Made by a program: the position numbers and the translations under genes. The notes below the pieces were generated by a model that was not told the DNA's origin, ran no database searches, and worked only from the letters and a program-made list of their open reading frames with translations. Positions 11,230-22,640 of a stretch of DNA of 64,000 nt are shown piece after piece. Each line of letters starts with the position of its first letter. Position 1 is the first letter of the stretch. The DNA is from Inia geoffrensis (lineage: Eukaryota > Chordata > Mammalia > Artiodactyla > Iniidae). The stretch lies in contig CM070900.1 in the NCBI GenBank assembly GCA_036417435.1, positions 168,754,815 through 168,818,814 on the forward strand. Reading direction: 5' to 3'.

Positions 11230-14030
11230 TATTCAGGGCCACTTTAATCCAAACCAGTGTTGAAATGATTTGAACCCTGGGCTTCAGAGACAGTCAGGCT
11301 GTTCTAGTTCTGCTTCACCGTTTCCCAAATGTATACTCTTTTTTTATTCCCCACAGAAAGTCTGGGGTGCCTACCAAAGCCCTTCCAGCAGTATAAAAGT
11401 TGGGGGAGAGTGAGATAGAAAGAGGAAAAACCAACAACACGTTTACTATTTAAGAGGAGACCATCCTTACCTGGGGGTGTGCATTCTCTCAGTCTTTCTG
11501 AGGTGTAGGGCAAAGGAGGTGAGGAGGAAACCAGTGTCAGAAGTCATTTTTAGCTGATTTTTGAGGGTCTTTACGACAGTCAACACCAGATGCTTGTATT
11601 CTTTTACTACTCTTTACGACCAGCCCTTTGTTCAGGGGCTTTTATGGTAAAAGACAAAACATAAGCTGCAGATAATCCCAAGAGTCAAACTCATATCACA
11701 GGTAAGTTTCAAGGGACAGAAGCTAGTTGCTGGAGTCAGCTGATTGGATAAGAAAAACATAGCACTGCAACCTGAAACAGTATCCACATTGAAAAGTTAC
11801 CGCTGGGAGTCTAGAGAGGAGAGCTAAGAAAGACTGCCACAGTGTGAGAGAATAACTCCTCATGTGATGCGTCATCCTCTGTGGCAAGGCGCTTCACCCG
11901 GATCACAAGTCTGGTGTGCAGTGGTGGCGTCTGCATCAGAATCAGAGTCCTTGCTATGATGGATGTGTTTCTCTGTCCTCCAGGATGATGGATCTAGTCA
12001 TCAGTAGTGACAATCTGGGTAGATAGGTCAGGTTCCACGAGCAACTGGGTCCTAGTCAGTTTTATTTCAGAAAGGACCTTTTTGTAGGCATCTACATGAA
12101 CGACACAGACAGTTCAATCAATAACAACAATTTATTTCCAGTCTGCAGCTCTTAAGAGGGGAATGTTTAATTGGCCAGTCTATAGTTTTCCAAATGATAG
12201 AATAACAGGGAACAATGGCAATACCCAAGTGTAAGTGAAACTATAACAAGTTGTGCCAAATGGCGCAGCATTGACCAGGGCTAGGAGAATGACCTTAAGT
12301 TCTGCTGACTGAACAGTGCACCTGAATCAATTTTTGGCTCCGTATAGCTGGTGTTGAAGTTGAATAGTGCAACAGTCTCATAGATAACCTTGGGTTTCAG
12401 CTAAGTTAAACCACCAGTGAACTATGCCCAGGCATTTAAGGGAAACTCTGTAAATCAAGAGCTTTAATGAACCAGTGGTTTTGATTCATGTAGTGCAGTG
12501 GAGATAAAAGTTTCTCCCAAAGAGATAGCTGCCACTTTTTCATGTAAATGTAAATATCCACCGAGGCAAATTTTTTTAAAGGGGCGGTGTAGGAGTTAGT
12601 GGCTGTTTCCAATAGGTGGCTTGTTGCACTAGGGAGGGGCTCTCAGTACTCCAGCAGCCATTAGGAAGTTAAATAGAGCTGTGGGTTACTTACTACATTG
12701 TTCCCATCTGACCACTGGGGAGGGAACAGGTTGAAGATGTGGGGGAGCCAGTGTGGTATTTCACTCGCAGCTCTCTAATAGTGGCAGACCCTGAATGGGA
12801 GCATCTTCTCTAATTCTTATGTCATAAGGATGTACAGATACACAGCACATCAGTGCTACTGGTGTATTCAGCCGAGGACATCAGAACACCAATATATTGA
12901 ATTTGCTCTAGGTACCCCCACCCACAAAGTCACTTTAGTTTCCCTTCTCCACTGTGCCCTTAACCTAATTTCCCTCAGTTGACTTTGAGTGTCCTCTTCC
13001 CTCCTGAAACCTGCTTGGATGGTGACTTTGGTACTTGTACCCAACAAAGCTATAACAATTTCCGTCCCTCCCCTTGAAGTTCACCGGCATACCTGGATGG
13101 CCTTCCGTCTCTTTTAGGAACAAGGAGAGCTCGTTCACACTCCAATCATCTTTCTCCTTGAAGCAACTGAGATTGAGTTAGGGAAGAATGGAGGGATCAG
13201 GGCATGCAGAGGCAGAGAGGGGCTCCACGCTAACAGGCATGAAACACTTCCTGTCAGGTTTTATTGGCGTGTATACCACTTACATCTTAACCAAACGAAC
13301 TTCTAAAGATTTTGATTGACTCAAAGTTCTTTATTGAATACTGATAGCTTTCAATATTTATTTTAATTTTGGAGACTCCAGGGGTCAGCAGCCACAGTTA
13401 TATTGCCTTTTAGTTTGGACCACTGAGCTTGCTAACCCAGTGTCACAAAATCAAGCTTTCCTCTGTCTACCCAGAGAATAGTACATGAAAGCACAGACAC
13501 CATCTGGGCCACACATTTGAATCACATCTCTCACTGCTAAGCCCCTCCGCATCATTTGAACTCTTATTCATTAATAGGTATTGCAGTGGGTAACCCAACC
13601 TCCTCCTGAAACCCTACACCTTCCACTGAGCGGAGAGCATCCACTAACAGAGCTCAGAAAACGTCTCATAGCCCTGAACCCACTCCTCAGGGCCGCCGGA
13701 CATCTCTTACTGGAAGCCACGCCTCTGTCACCATCCCATCCTCACTGACAAAGTCAATGTTATGGATCTGAAATCTTTCCTGTCTTCAAGCTAACAGTTT
13801 AGCCTGACACAGCTTCATGGATGCTGGCATGAGTTGCAAGAAGTTAAGGACAGAGGCAAAGACCTTTATCACTCATGGCACACCAAGCATCATGAAACTG
13901 AGGCGTATTGGCCTCAGTTTCCCTTGCTCCCCCCCAACCCCCGAGTCCCATGGTAGAGATCCAGATAGGCCCGTGTAAATGCCTGTGTACACACTGGGTT
14001 GCCGTCAATGAGAGAAACCCGGAGTTTTAG
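11230..14030 (-). mobile_element. GC-richer block, probably decayed endogenous retrovirus
   Basis: Composition changes from the AT-rich surroundings. The central part carries a pol relic on the minus strand (see 11900-12640). The flanks at 11230-11900 and 12650-14030 could be more of the same element (integrase, LTR or upstream pol) but I cannot align them with confidence. A minus-strand region near 11330-11410 has a TATAAAA-like and an AATAAA-like motif, which would fit an LTR but proves nothing. No long open frame survives. Confidence 0.4.
11900..12640 (-). pseudogene. retroviral pol relic (RT tail and RNase H region)
   Basis: Translating the minus strand gives short stretches that fall in the order of a gammaretrovirus-like or ERV pol: a connection segment just before RNase H (about 12510-12555), an RNase H start resembling the active-site aspartate region (12421-12438, with a stop), the glutamate-containing helix (12285-12320), the region after the second aspartate (12172-12196) and the conserved His-Val-Asp-Ala segment (12087-12105). 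They lie in different frames, separated by stops and shifts, so nothing is expressed. The match is by recalled motif order only. A translated search with frameshifts would settle class and extent. Confidence 0.55.
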
Positions 14031-14034
14031 GCAG

Positions 14035-14443
14035 TCTGAGTTCTTTTTTAATTTTTAAACATTTTTCATGGAACTATAATTGAGAACATTATATTAGTTT
14101 CTGGGGTACAACATAATGATTTGACATTTGTATACATTGCCAAATGGTCACCACAATAATTCTAGCTACTGTCTGTCACCATACAGAGTTACAAAATTTT
14201 TTTTTCTTGTGATGAGAAATTTTAAGATTTACTTTCTTAACAACTTTCACATTTGCAGTGCAATGTTACTGACTATAGTCACCACGTTGTACATTACATC
14301 CCCATGACTTATTTATTTTATAACTGGAAGTTTGTACCTCTTGATCCAACCCCTTTACTCATTTTGCCCACCTCCCAAAGCCCCTCCCATCTAGCAACCA
14401 TCAATCTGCATCTACTAGTTCTGTTTTGTTTGCTTGTTTGAAT
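14035..14443 (-). mobile_element. L1 3' UTR fragment, antisense
   Basis: This is the antisense tail of an L1MA-like element: TTTTTCATGGAACTATAATT, a TTTCTGGGGTACAACATAAT segment, the CATTGCCAAATGGTCACCAC region and CATCTAGCAACCATCAATC, ending at TTTGCTTGTTTG. It is moderately diverged, 5' truncated and about 410 bp long. Confidence 0.8.
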
Positions 14444-14552
14444 CCTTTATAATGGGTAGTAAGTGTGCCTGCTCTTTGCTCCAGGGAGAGACCTAACCTT
14501 TACTATAATGGACAGTAAACACATCTGCCCTTTGCTCCAAAGGGAGTCATTA
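14444..14552 (+). repeat. imperfect tandem duplication, two ~54-bp units
   Basis: Unit 1 is 14444-14496 and unit 2 is 14497-14552. Both begin CCTTTA, share TATAATGG, then AGTAA, then CTTTGCTCC and AGGGAG. Unit 2 carries a 3-bp insertion (CTA) after CCTTTA. The divergence shows an old duplication. It may be part of the ERV remnant to its left, interrupted by the L1 at 14035. Confidence 0.7.
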
Positions 14553-14853
14553 GCTTTGTCTTCCAAAACTGCTCTAAAAACAACCTTGAAAAAAGTAGTT
14601 TAGAGCGAAGGTAAGACAATGCCTCTGCTCACACAACATACAAAAATGCAAGACATTTAATAGACAGTCGTCTCACAAAGACCAATATAGAGAAGTATCA
14701 ACATATAGTCAGGAATAAAAGAAAAAATAGTCTTATCCAAAATGCTCATTTTTCTGGTATTAAAAATTGTTCATTAAGAGGAGTACTACATGTCTTGTAA
14801 TAGTATATGTAGATGTTTCTTTTTAACTTTCAAGTTTTCCATATTGGTGTTTT

Positions 14854-15071
14854 CGTTGTTGTTGTTGTTGTTTCTTTTGTGGTACGCGGGCCTCTCACTG
14901 TTGCGGTCTCTCCCGTTGCGGAGCACAGGCTCCGGACGCGCAGGCTCAGTGGCCATGGCTCACGGGCCCAGCCGCTCCGCGGCATGTGGGATCTTCCCGG
15001 ACAGGGGCACGAACCCGCGTCCCCTGCATCAGCAGGCGAACTCTCAACCACTGCGCCACCAGGGGAGCCCT
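14854..15071 (-). mobile_element. CHR-2-type tRNA-derived SINE with (AAC)n tail
   Basis: Complete copy in reverse: the GGTACGCGGG 3' end at about 14881, the body, and the head ending in GGGGAGCCC at 15070. The tail reads as a GTT run on + at 14854-14873, that is (AAC)n on the SINE strand. TSDs ATATTGGTGTTTT lie at 14841-14853 and 15072-15084 and are perfect. Low divergence. The overlapping frame of 175 codons is a SINE artefact. Confidence 0.96.
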
Positions 15072-15084
15072 ATATTGGTGTTTT

Positions 15085-15364
15085 TATTCTATGGTAGATT
15101 TGATCTATATTTTATAGATGGAAATTTTTTTAATTCTATGTATTCGTTATCTATCTTTACTTGTATCAAAAATACATATGTATGGGTGTGTGTATATATA
15201 TACATATATATGTCATACATATATGAGTTTTTAAAGTACTTCTATTTTAAAGTATGGGTACATTTTTGGCAAAAATATAAATACAGTTTAAAAGTGTATG
15301 ATTCAGAATATATTTGAGTTATATGTTTATTGTGCTCTAGACTTGCATTGAAGTTTCATTTTAA
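15085..15364. other. unannotated DNA with TA-rich patch
   Basis: A TATATA/CATATA run lies near 15193-15225. Nothing else recognised. Confidence 0.5.
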
Positions 15365-15374
15365 AAATACAGGA

Positions 15375-15589
15375 CGTGGGAAGCAGCCGCATAGCACAGG
15401 GAGATTAGCTCGTTGCTGTGTGACCACCTAGAGGGGTGGGATAGGGAGGGTGGGAGGGAGACGCAAGAGGGAGGGGATATGGGGATATATGTAGATGTAT
15501 AGCTGATTCACTTTGTCATACAGCAGAAATTAACACACCATTGTAAAGCAATTATACTCCAATAAAGATGTTAAAAAAATGCAAAAAAC
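15375..15589 (+). mobile_element. 5'-truncated L1, 3' UTR only
   Basis: About 215 bp of the young L1 3' UTR: GAAGCAGCCGCATAGCACAG, the GGGAGGGTGGGAGGGAGACG run, TATAGCTGATTCACTTTGTC, ATACTCCAATAAAGATG and the A-rich tail. A 10-bp TSD, AAATACAGGA, is at 15365-15374 and 15590-15599, and the 5' side reads TTTT/AAAAA, a normal L1 endonuclease target. The same 3' end is in the L1s at 46600 and 50440. Confidence 0.93.
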
Positions 15590-15599
15590 AAATACAGGA

Positions 15600-16970
15600 A
15601 GTCATTTGTTAGTGACATAGATACATAAAATTCATTTGTATTTTTTAAAAAAGGTAAATATTGGTAAAGAAAATGTGGTGTTTAAGTATGTGCTTTCTCC
15701 ATGATAGATATGACATCTGTAAAATTTAAACTAAAATTTTATATTAGCCATGTGACAAAAATTTCAGTTATAAGTGCATTTTAGCAGCTTGGTTTGATAA
15801 AATAGGTATGAAAACACGTGGAAATAGGCTCAATATTAAAGAAAATAATTTACCAACCATAAAGTTTGTGTTTAAAAACTTTATGGTTTTGTGTTTATAT
15901 TTCTAAAAATATAATATTGGACAGCTAGTAAACTGTATATCTCCCTTTCAGGAGTTACATACTTAATCTGGCTCAGAGAAAGTTCTACTTTTGGCCATCT
16001 TTGACCATCTGGTACAAGATATCCTTATTTTCCATTTCAACAGTTTAATGTATGAAAAAGGCTTATTCATCAAATACTTTTTCTCTTAATTACAAATATG
16101 CTATACAGTTTATAGGGAAATGAAAAAGCAAGGCTTATAAATGAATGAGTCGGTTTGTGTAATAAAATAACAAATCTATAATAAAGTAAATATTATAGAG
16201 ATTGTTGACTGAATGAGATCTAGGAGTAACTACACTCACTTTCCACTAGTGTCACACCTGCTTAGAGATTAAATTGCATTATTTTATGCTACATTAAAAT
16301 GGCATTTTCTAGATGATATTTTACATTTCTGATAGGCAGTAGTGAATGCCTTGGTGCACTCAGCAACATTCTGTTTTCTGTAGTGAACATTTCTATTAGT
16401 GACAATTCATCCATAATTTCATTTCAGCAAAAAGGCAATGTCAGCCAGGACACGGGTGTATACACCCTCTTTTTCTAAACCAGAGTAATAAGGCATTTTA
16501 GCATTGCTAATAACTTCTAAATTCAGGCAGATGGAACTTCAATTTAATGCTTTGTCTGAATGCCACCGCCTACAAACATTAATACTGAATAAAATCTGTG
16601 TTTTGAAGAAAGAGCACAATTTTCTATCTTATAATTTTAAATTACATTATTTTTAAAACTGAGGTTATTGACATCTTCTATATGTTTATGTTTTATTTCT
16701 GTTAGAAAGATATCGATTCCATATATCTCTTATGTGGTAATTTTTCCTTTCCTATTTTATTTATGACTGAATATTAGTATTTTTTTTAGATAATATTTTT
16801 AGATAATAATATTAGAATATTATTCACATTCTTGGAATTATAACTACCTAATGGTTTCATGAGATATAATTTGTCAGATTTTTAGCATAAGTAATTTATG
16901 TGAATATCATATTTTCTTATTTAAAAATTATGCTTATTATTTCTGGGGAAAAAACTCTGTAGCACTCATT
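15600..16970. other. unannotated AT-rich DNA
   Basis: About 1.4 kb with no gene or named repeat. Confidence 0.5.
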
Positions 16971-16987
16971 AAAAATGCTTTGCCCAG

Positions 16988-17180
16988 GGGACTTCCTTGG
17001 AGGTCCAGTAGTTAAGATTTCGCCTTCCAGTGCAGGGGGTACTGGTTACATCCCTGGTCAGGGAGCTAGGATCCCACATGCCTCGTGGCCAAAAGACCAA
17101 AACAAAAAACAGAAGCAATGTTGTAACAAATTCAATAAAGTCTTTAAAAATGGTCCACATCAAAAAAATCTCAACAAAAT
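16988..17180 (+). mobile_element. CHR-1-type tRNA-derived SINE
   Basis: Head GGGACTTCCTTGGAGGTCCA, B-box-like GGTTACATCCC, then GGATCCCACATGCCTCGTGG, CCAAAAGACC and a 3' part (GCAATGTTGTAACAAATTC, CTTTAAAAATGGTCCACATC) that I recognise as the long form of this cetartiodactyl family. TSDs are diverged: AAAAATGCTTTGCCCAG at 16971-16987 and AAAGAATGCTATGCCCAG at 17181-17198. It is clearly older than the CHR-2 copies. Confidence 0.88.
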
Positions 17181-17352
17181 AAAGAATGCTATGCCCAGAT
17201 ACACAAATGGGTAACACGGCTCTTCCTTGTTCACATAGTTCTTGGCTCATTTTAAATCTTCCATAAAAGTTTTATTAACAAATATATAGGTATATACATT
17301 TTTATTGGAGATTCAAAATTTTGATAAAAATTAGCATTTAAAAAAATACATT

Positions 17353-17568
17353 GGGCTTCCCTGGTGGCGCAGTGGTTGAGAGTCCGCCTGCCAATACAGG
17401 GGACACAGGTTCATGCCCCGGTCCGGGAAGATCCCACATGCCGCGGAGCGGCTGAGCCTGTGAGCCATGGCCGCTGAGTCTGCGCGTCCGGAGCCTGTGC
17501 TCTGCAATGGGAGAGGCCACAACAGTGAGAGGCCCACGTATGGCAAAAAACAAACAAACAAACAAACA
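17353..17568 (+). mobile_element. CHR-2-type tRNA-derived SINE with (CAAA)n tail
   Basis: Complete head GGGCTTCCCTGGTGGCGCAG to the GGCCCACGTATGGC end, then a tail of A followed by CAAA repeats (17544-17568). I see no convincing TSD. Frames of 75-76 codons on the opposite strand are products of the SINE. Confidence 0.94.
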
Positions 17569-19750
17569 TCAATTTTAAAAAATTTGTAAAAACAAATAAA
17601 ATTATGGGTTATTATTTTTAAAATGACTTATCTACATAGAAAAGGAAGAAGAGGGTAAAATTAAAAGAACATGAATCTGAATCAGTGCAAAGATGCCCCT
17701 TATAATATTTAGGATAGCCCTCCCTTTTTTCCTCATTTAGCATATTTTAATGAACCAATAAAATATTTAGAAAAGTGATTCATTCATTTAGCAAAACCAT
17801 TTATTGGTTAGCAGGGATTTAATTTCTGCCCTAGTTGGGGAATATATTTAAAGCATAGTTATTGGTAAATCAGATTATTTTCAAGCCTTCCCATTCCTTT
17901 TTAAAGTAATGACAGTGTGATAATTATTGAAACAATATGTCCAGCCAATTAAATGTTTCAGTGAGAAAATAATGCTACAATAGCAAAGTGATTTACTTAA
18001 GAAAATATGCTACTAACAGGAGCAAACAAATTGCATTAATATGCACCAAGGCATGTACAACATTGCTGGGTAGGAAATTAAATGAAGAAATCAAGTGCCT
18101 CACTAAGACCAATTCTTATTTGGAAAGTTGAATACACACCACTCAGCTTTGTCTTTGCTGTTTTTAAACACATCTTTAGGAAGTTTGTCTATTGAATTGA
18201 GTATTTAACTTTGAGAAATAACAAATTTACTATTGCATTAAATGTAAAACTCCTTATTTAAAAGACTCAATCTATTAACTATCTTAATCTTCAATAAGGA
18301 ATGAAATACATAATGTCAATAATTTCAAAGTTTTAAGTTCTATTTCACATTCAGTCTCACATACAAAACTGCTTGTAATGTTAAGCATGCAAGCAAATGA
18401 AAATAGTATCCATTCTCTAATTTTGCCCCACCCACTCACCAGAGTACTTAAGTTGTGCTAATTAAAACTAAATTAAACAAAACAAAACAGAACTAAACAG
18501 AAGCTTGGCTAGGAAAATCTGTATAGAATTTGGATGTATTTAACTGTGAAGACAGGTCTCAGCAGTTCAAGCGAACTAAGATATCCATCACTGTGTAAGT
18601 TATGCCTACCAGTATTTATACTGATAAGAGATGGCATATTAAGTAATATGAGTCAAAGGCTAAGGAAATGAAGTAAATACTGTAGTATTCTCCAGGACTC
18701 TATAAACATAAAAATAATCCTGGTTAATAATAATTAAAAAATAGGCCCTGGGATGGCTGGATTTCTAGGTTCTCTTCTCAGTTAGTATCAGTTTAGGAAT
18801 ACAAAATCAAGTAAAAATATATCCACTATCAGTGCGTTCAGTCTTTAGATATTGGGACCCTACTTTAGGAATTACTGACAGAGGGAAATTTGCATGATAC
18901 AAGAGCAGTTCTTGTCCATTCTATTTCTAAAATATGTTTCTAATTTATCCATGTTTCTACTGTACCCACTACAGTTAACGTGAACCAAGCTCTGATTATC
19001 ACTCATTGAATGGACTTCTAAACAGATGTCACTACTTAGACTCTTGTCCTTCTCCCATCCCTTCTGACATAGCAGTAAGAGGGATTGCTGTAAAATGTAA
19101 ACATGATCCTGTCATAGTCCCCAATTAAAACCCTCCATTGAGTTCTAATTAGATATAAAATCATGCTGAAAAATTTTACCATTCTTTTCATATGCTGCAA
19201 AAATGAAAGTTAACCTACAGAAATGATAATACAAATTTGTTAATTTTAGGAAAATATAATATTTTTTGATATCACTCAGCTTGGGTTAAGTCATGCTGAA
19301 GTAACAATGGATGCAAAATTCTCAGTGGTTTATAACCATGCATTTCACTTTCTAACAAACATCACATGTTCGTTATAAATTGAATTCAGGTCTTTTTCAA
19401 TTCTGGGATCCAGCTAAAGAGACATTTTTATCCGTACTCATATAATGGTACTGGCTGCAAATGGCATTGAAATCTACTATTAGAAATCTCCTAAATCCTA
19501 ATCATTATATTTTAAAATAATACTTCTTAGGTATACACTTATCTTTAGATTACACAGCTTGAAGTGCCCTCAACTAATTCTGTTTTATTCAGAAATCTAT
19601 AAGCTGAAATATTATGCACAGGGGAGTAGGGACAATCTTATCCACAGTTGTATGTTCAGTGCATAACTGTGCTTTATCCATAGTGGGTCATTTATAAATA
19701 TTTGCTGAATGAATAATCATATTTGAATTAATCTAAATGTTACCTTAATA
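17569..19750. other. unannotated AT-rich DNA
   Basis: About 2.2 kb with no gene and no repeat I can name. Confidence 0.5.
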
Positions 19751-19762
19751 TTTTGATGTCCA

Positions 19763-20773
19763 TCCCTGTCTGTCTTGCTTCACTGAGTATGACAATCTCT
19801 AGGTCCCTCCATGTTGCTGCAAATGGCATTATTTTGTTGTTTTTTATAGCTGAGTCATATTCCATTGTATATATGTACCACATCTTCCTTATCTATTCCT
19901 CTGTGGATGGACATTTAGGTTGCTTCCATGTACTGGCTATTGTAAATAGTGCTGCAATGAACACTGGGGTGCATGTATCTTTTCAAATTATGGTTTTCTT
20001 CAGATATATGCCCAGGAGTGGGGTTGCTGGATGATATGGTAGCTCTGTTTTTTTTTTTAAGGAACCTGCATACTGTTCTCCTTAGTGGCTGTACCAATTT
20101 ACATTCCCACAGTTCTGACGGGTGTGAGGTGATACCTCATTGTAGTTTTGATTTGTATTTCTCTAATAATTAGTGATATTGATCATCTTTTCATATGCTT
20201 TTGGCCATCTGTATGTTTTCTTTGGAGAAATGTCTATTTAGATCTTCTGTCCATTTTTTGATTGGATTGTTTGGTTTTTCTTGATATTGAGCTGCATGAG
20301 CTCTTTCCAGATTTTGGAGATTAATCCCTTGTCAGTTGCTTCATTTGCAAATATTTTCTCCCATTCTGAGGGTCATCTTTTCATTTTGTTTATGGTTTCC
20401 TTTGCTGTGCAAAAGCTTATATATGAAATCTAAAAAAAATGGTACAAATGAACTTATCTACAAAACAGAAATAGGGTTACAGATGTGGAAAATAAATTTA
20501 CGGTTATGAAGGTAAGGAGGGAAGGGATAAATTGGAAGATTGGGATTGACATATACGCACTACTATATATAAAATAGATAACAAATAAAGACCTAATGTA
20601 TAGCACAGGGAATTCTTCTAAATACTCTGTAATGACCTATATGGGAAATGAATCTTAAAAAGATCAGATATATGTATATGTATAACAGATTCACTTTGCT
20701 GCACACCTGAAACTAACACAACATTGTAAATCAACTATACTGCAATAAAAATTTTTAAAAATTTAAAACAAAT
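19763..20773 (+). mobile_element. 5'-inverted (twin-primed) L1 insertion
   Basis: Positions 19763-20425 are L1 ORF2 C-terminal sequence in antisense. Positions 20426-20773 are the 3' UTR in sense, ending in an A-rich tail. In L1 order the inverted part ends where the sense part begins: the inverted segment ends at the CAGACAGGGA side and the sense segment starts at TATATGAAATCTAAAAAAAA, the next part of the L1 map. A 12-bp TSD, TTTTGATGTCCA, is perfect at 19751-19762 and 20774-20785. This is the classic outcome of twin priming. Confidence 0.9.
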
Positions 20774-20785
20774 TTTTGATGTCCA

Positions 20786-22320
20786 GGTAAGGCAGACCAG
20801 ATAAACCATCTTACTATAAGCAATTTTAACTCATTACTCTTTGATTTTCTTGCATGGTTTTGGGAGAATCTGCTATGTGGCTATTTATCATTTGGGAGAG
20901 CTTACAAATTACAAAATTTAGTTGAATATTCATAATGGAATCTTCAGCAGAGATCTTCTAATATTTTTTGAACATGTATACAATTATAGAAATAATCATA
21001 TTTACTTTTTATATACATTTTTGTTTATAAATCATACACATGGAATAATAAACCAATCAATGATGTAAATTTTACATCACACAAAATATAATATAAAATA
21101 GTGAAATAATAAGAATAGAAATGTGCCCTAACAGTTTCTCCCAACTGGAAACCTCTGTCCCATCATATCAGGAGATTCTGGGAGATGCTGGAAAGCCTAA
21201 TGCTCCAGAACATGAGAGGAGAGTAAACCACGTTGTTTGGGGTCAACATTGAGAATCTCAACTTAGGACAATTTATATTACTTTCTTTAGGATAAGATAC
21301 ACAGTATGTTAAGCCAATGAGACCAAATAAGATTGATTTGTCCTTAGATTTGTCAAGTATTTTAAAACCTTCACTTTCATCTCCATCAATCTCCTTCCTT
21401 AGTATATGATTCATGTTTTACAGATATTCATTCAAAAAGGTGAAACTGTTAATCTCTCCTTATGTTTTTCAGTGAGTTACAAGGATGTCCTCTGATGACT
21501 GAGTGAAATGACACAGAAGAAAACCCCAGTTAGTGTAACTATGTGCTCTCATTAGAATTCATGGATCTCTTTCCCACTGTAAGTTTTTCTTCTGGCTATA
21601 CACATGGGATATGTTATTTTGTAATGCACTCTGTAGGATATTTTCTTAGTAGAAAATTTTTGAAAGGTTACATTCTGGTGAATCACTGTGTGGAAAAGTG
21701 TTATTTGTTTTGCTCAGTCTGGATTTTGTACAGGAAATAATACTTCCCTATTTTCATACTCAAAACACATAAAGTTGTTACACTGGATTTTTACCTACAA
21801 AGTGTTGTGATGGCTCTATTATTGTTTATATAGAAAAGATGACTTTTACAGATGAATACATATTATTTTTATGTTTTATTCTATCTAGCACCCGGGATAA
21901 GTGTATTATATAAACTCAGAGTATAGTTGAATGTCACTTTGTATATTCTATAGGATGGCAAATGCCCATTGGAATTTAGATGTCTAGTGCCAACATAAAT
22001 CCTCAGTCATTAAGGGAATGCATTTTTGGCAATAAATCTTAGAATTTGGTGCAAACTGTGTATATGACAGGAGAGTTTTGAAGAGCGAACAGTGAAAAGT
22101 GAGTCGGGACAGAGTGCTTGGCATGAATTCAGTAGGATTTTGCATCATACAAGCATTGCTTACTTCATGTGCTGGGGTAGGGCAGGTGGGGTCTGAAATA
22201 AAAAGAGAGAGCTAAGCAAATAAAGACAAAAGTATTGACAACACGAAGGTCACTGCTTAATAGTAGCTACTTATCCAAAAAAACTTTTGCACTGAATAAA
22301 GAATTATTTACCAAAGCCAT
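20786..22320. other. unannotated AT-rich DNA
   Basis: No gene or named repeat. Frames are under 84 codons. Confidence 0.5.
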
Positions 22321-22324
22321 ATGC

Positions 22325-22640
22325 TATTTCAGGCTATTTGGATACAGTAATAAAATAAAATATGATCCTTTCTTTAAGGGATTTACACTGTAATGCCAGG
22401 TACAGAAAATTAACTGGTGATCTTCCTCCATGTTAGGTGCAGTTTCAGTGTTATATGATAAGAGGGCCTCTAACCAACCTGGAGAAGATGCCATACAACT
22501 GAGTTCTGAAAGCCAAGGAAAAGCTAGCTCAAGGAAGAGGTGGCAAGAGCATTGTCAAGCAGTGGGAGGACAGTGCATAAAGGCTGAGATTCAGGAGAAA
22601 CTGCACATAAAGTATAAATGCAAGAGTGGTGAGAAAAGTG
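22325..22640 (+). mobile_element. L2-like old LINE fragment
   Basis: The order GATACAGTAATAAAATAAAA, CCTTTCTTTAAGGGATTTAC, CTGAGTTCTGAAAGCC, GCAAGAGCATTGTCAAGCAG, GTGCATAAAGGCTGAG resembles the 3' part of L2-type elements (the block about increased weight of GAGTTCTGAAGG, GGAAGAGCATTCCAGGC, GTGCAAAGGC). It is strongly diverged. The 87-codon frame over it is not a gene. Confidence 0.5.

Noticed and set aside
14790..15317. 175-codon frame as a membrane protein gene
   Set aside because: It is a Phe/Leu-rich T-run plus SINE translation followed by TA-rich repeat. Composition explains the apparent membrane segment.
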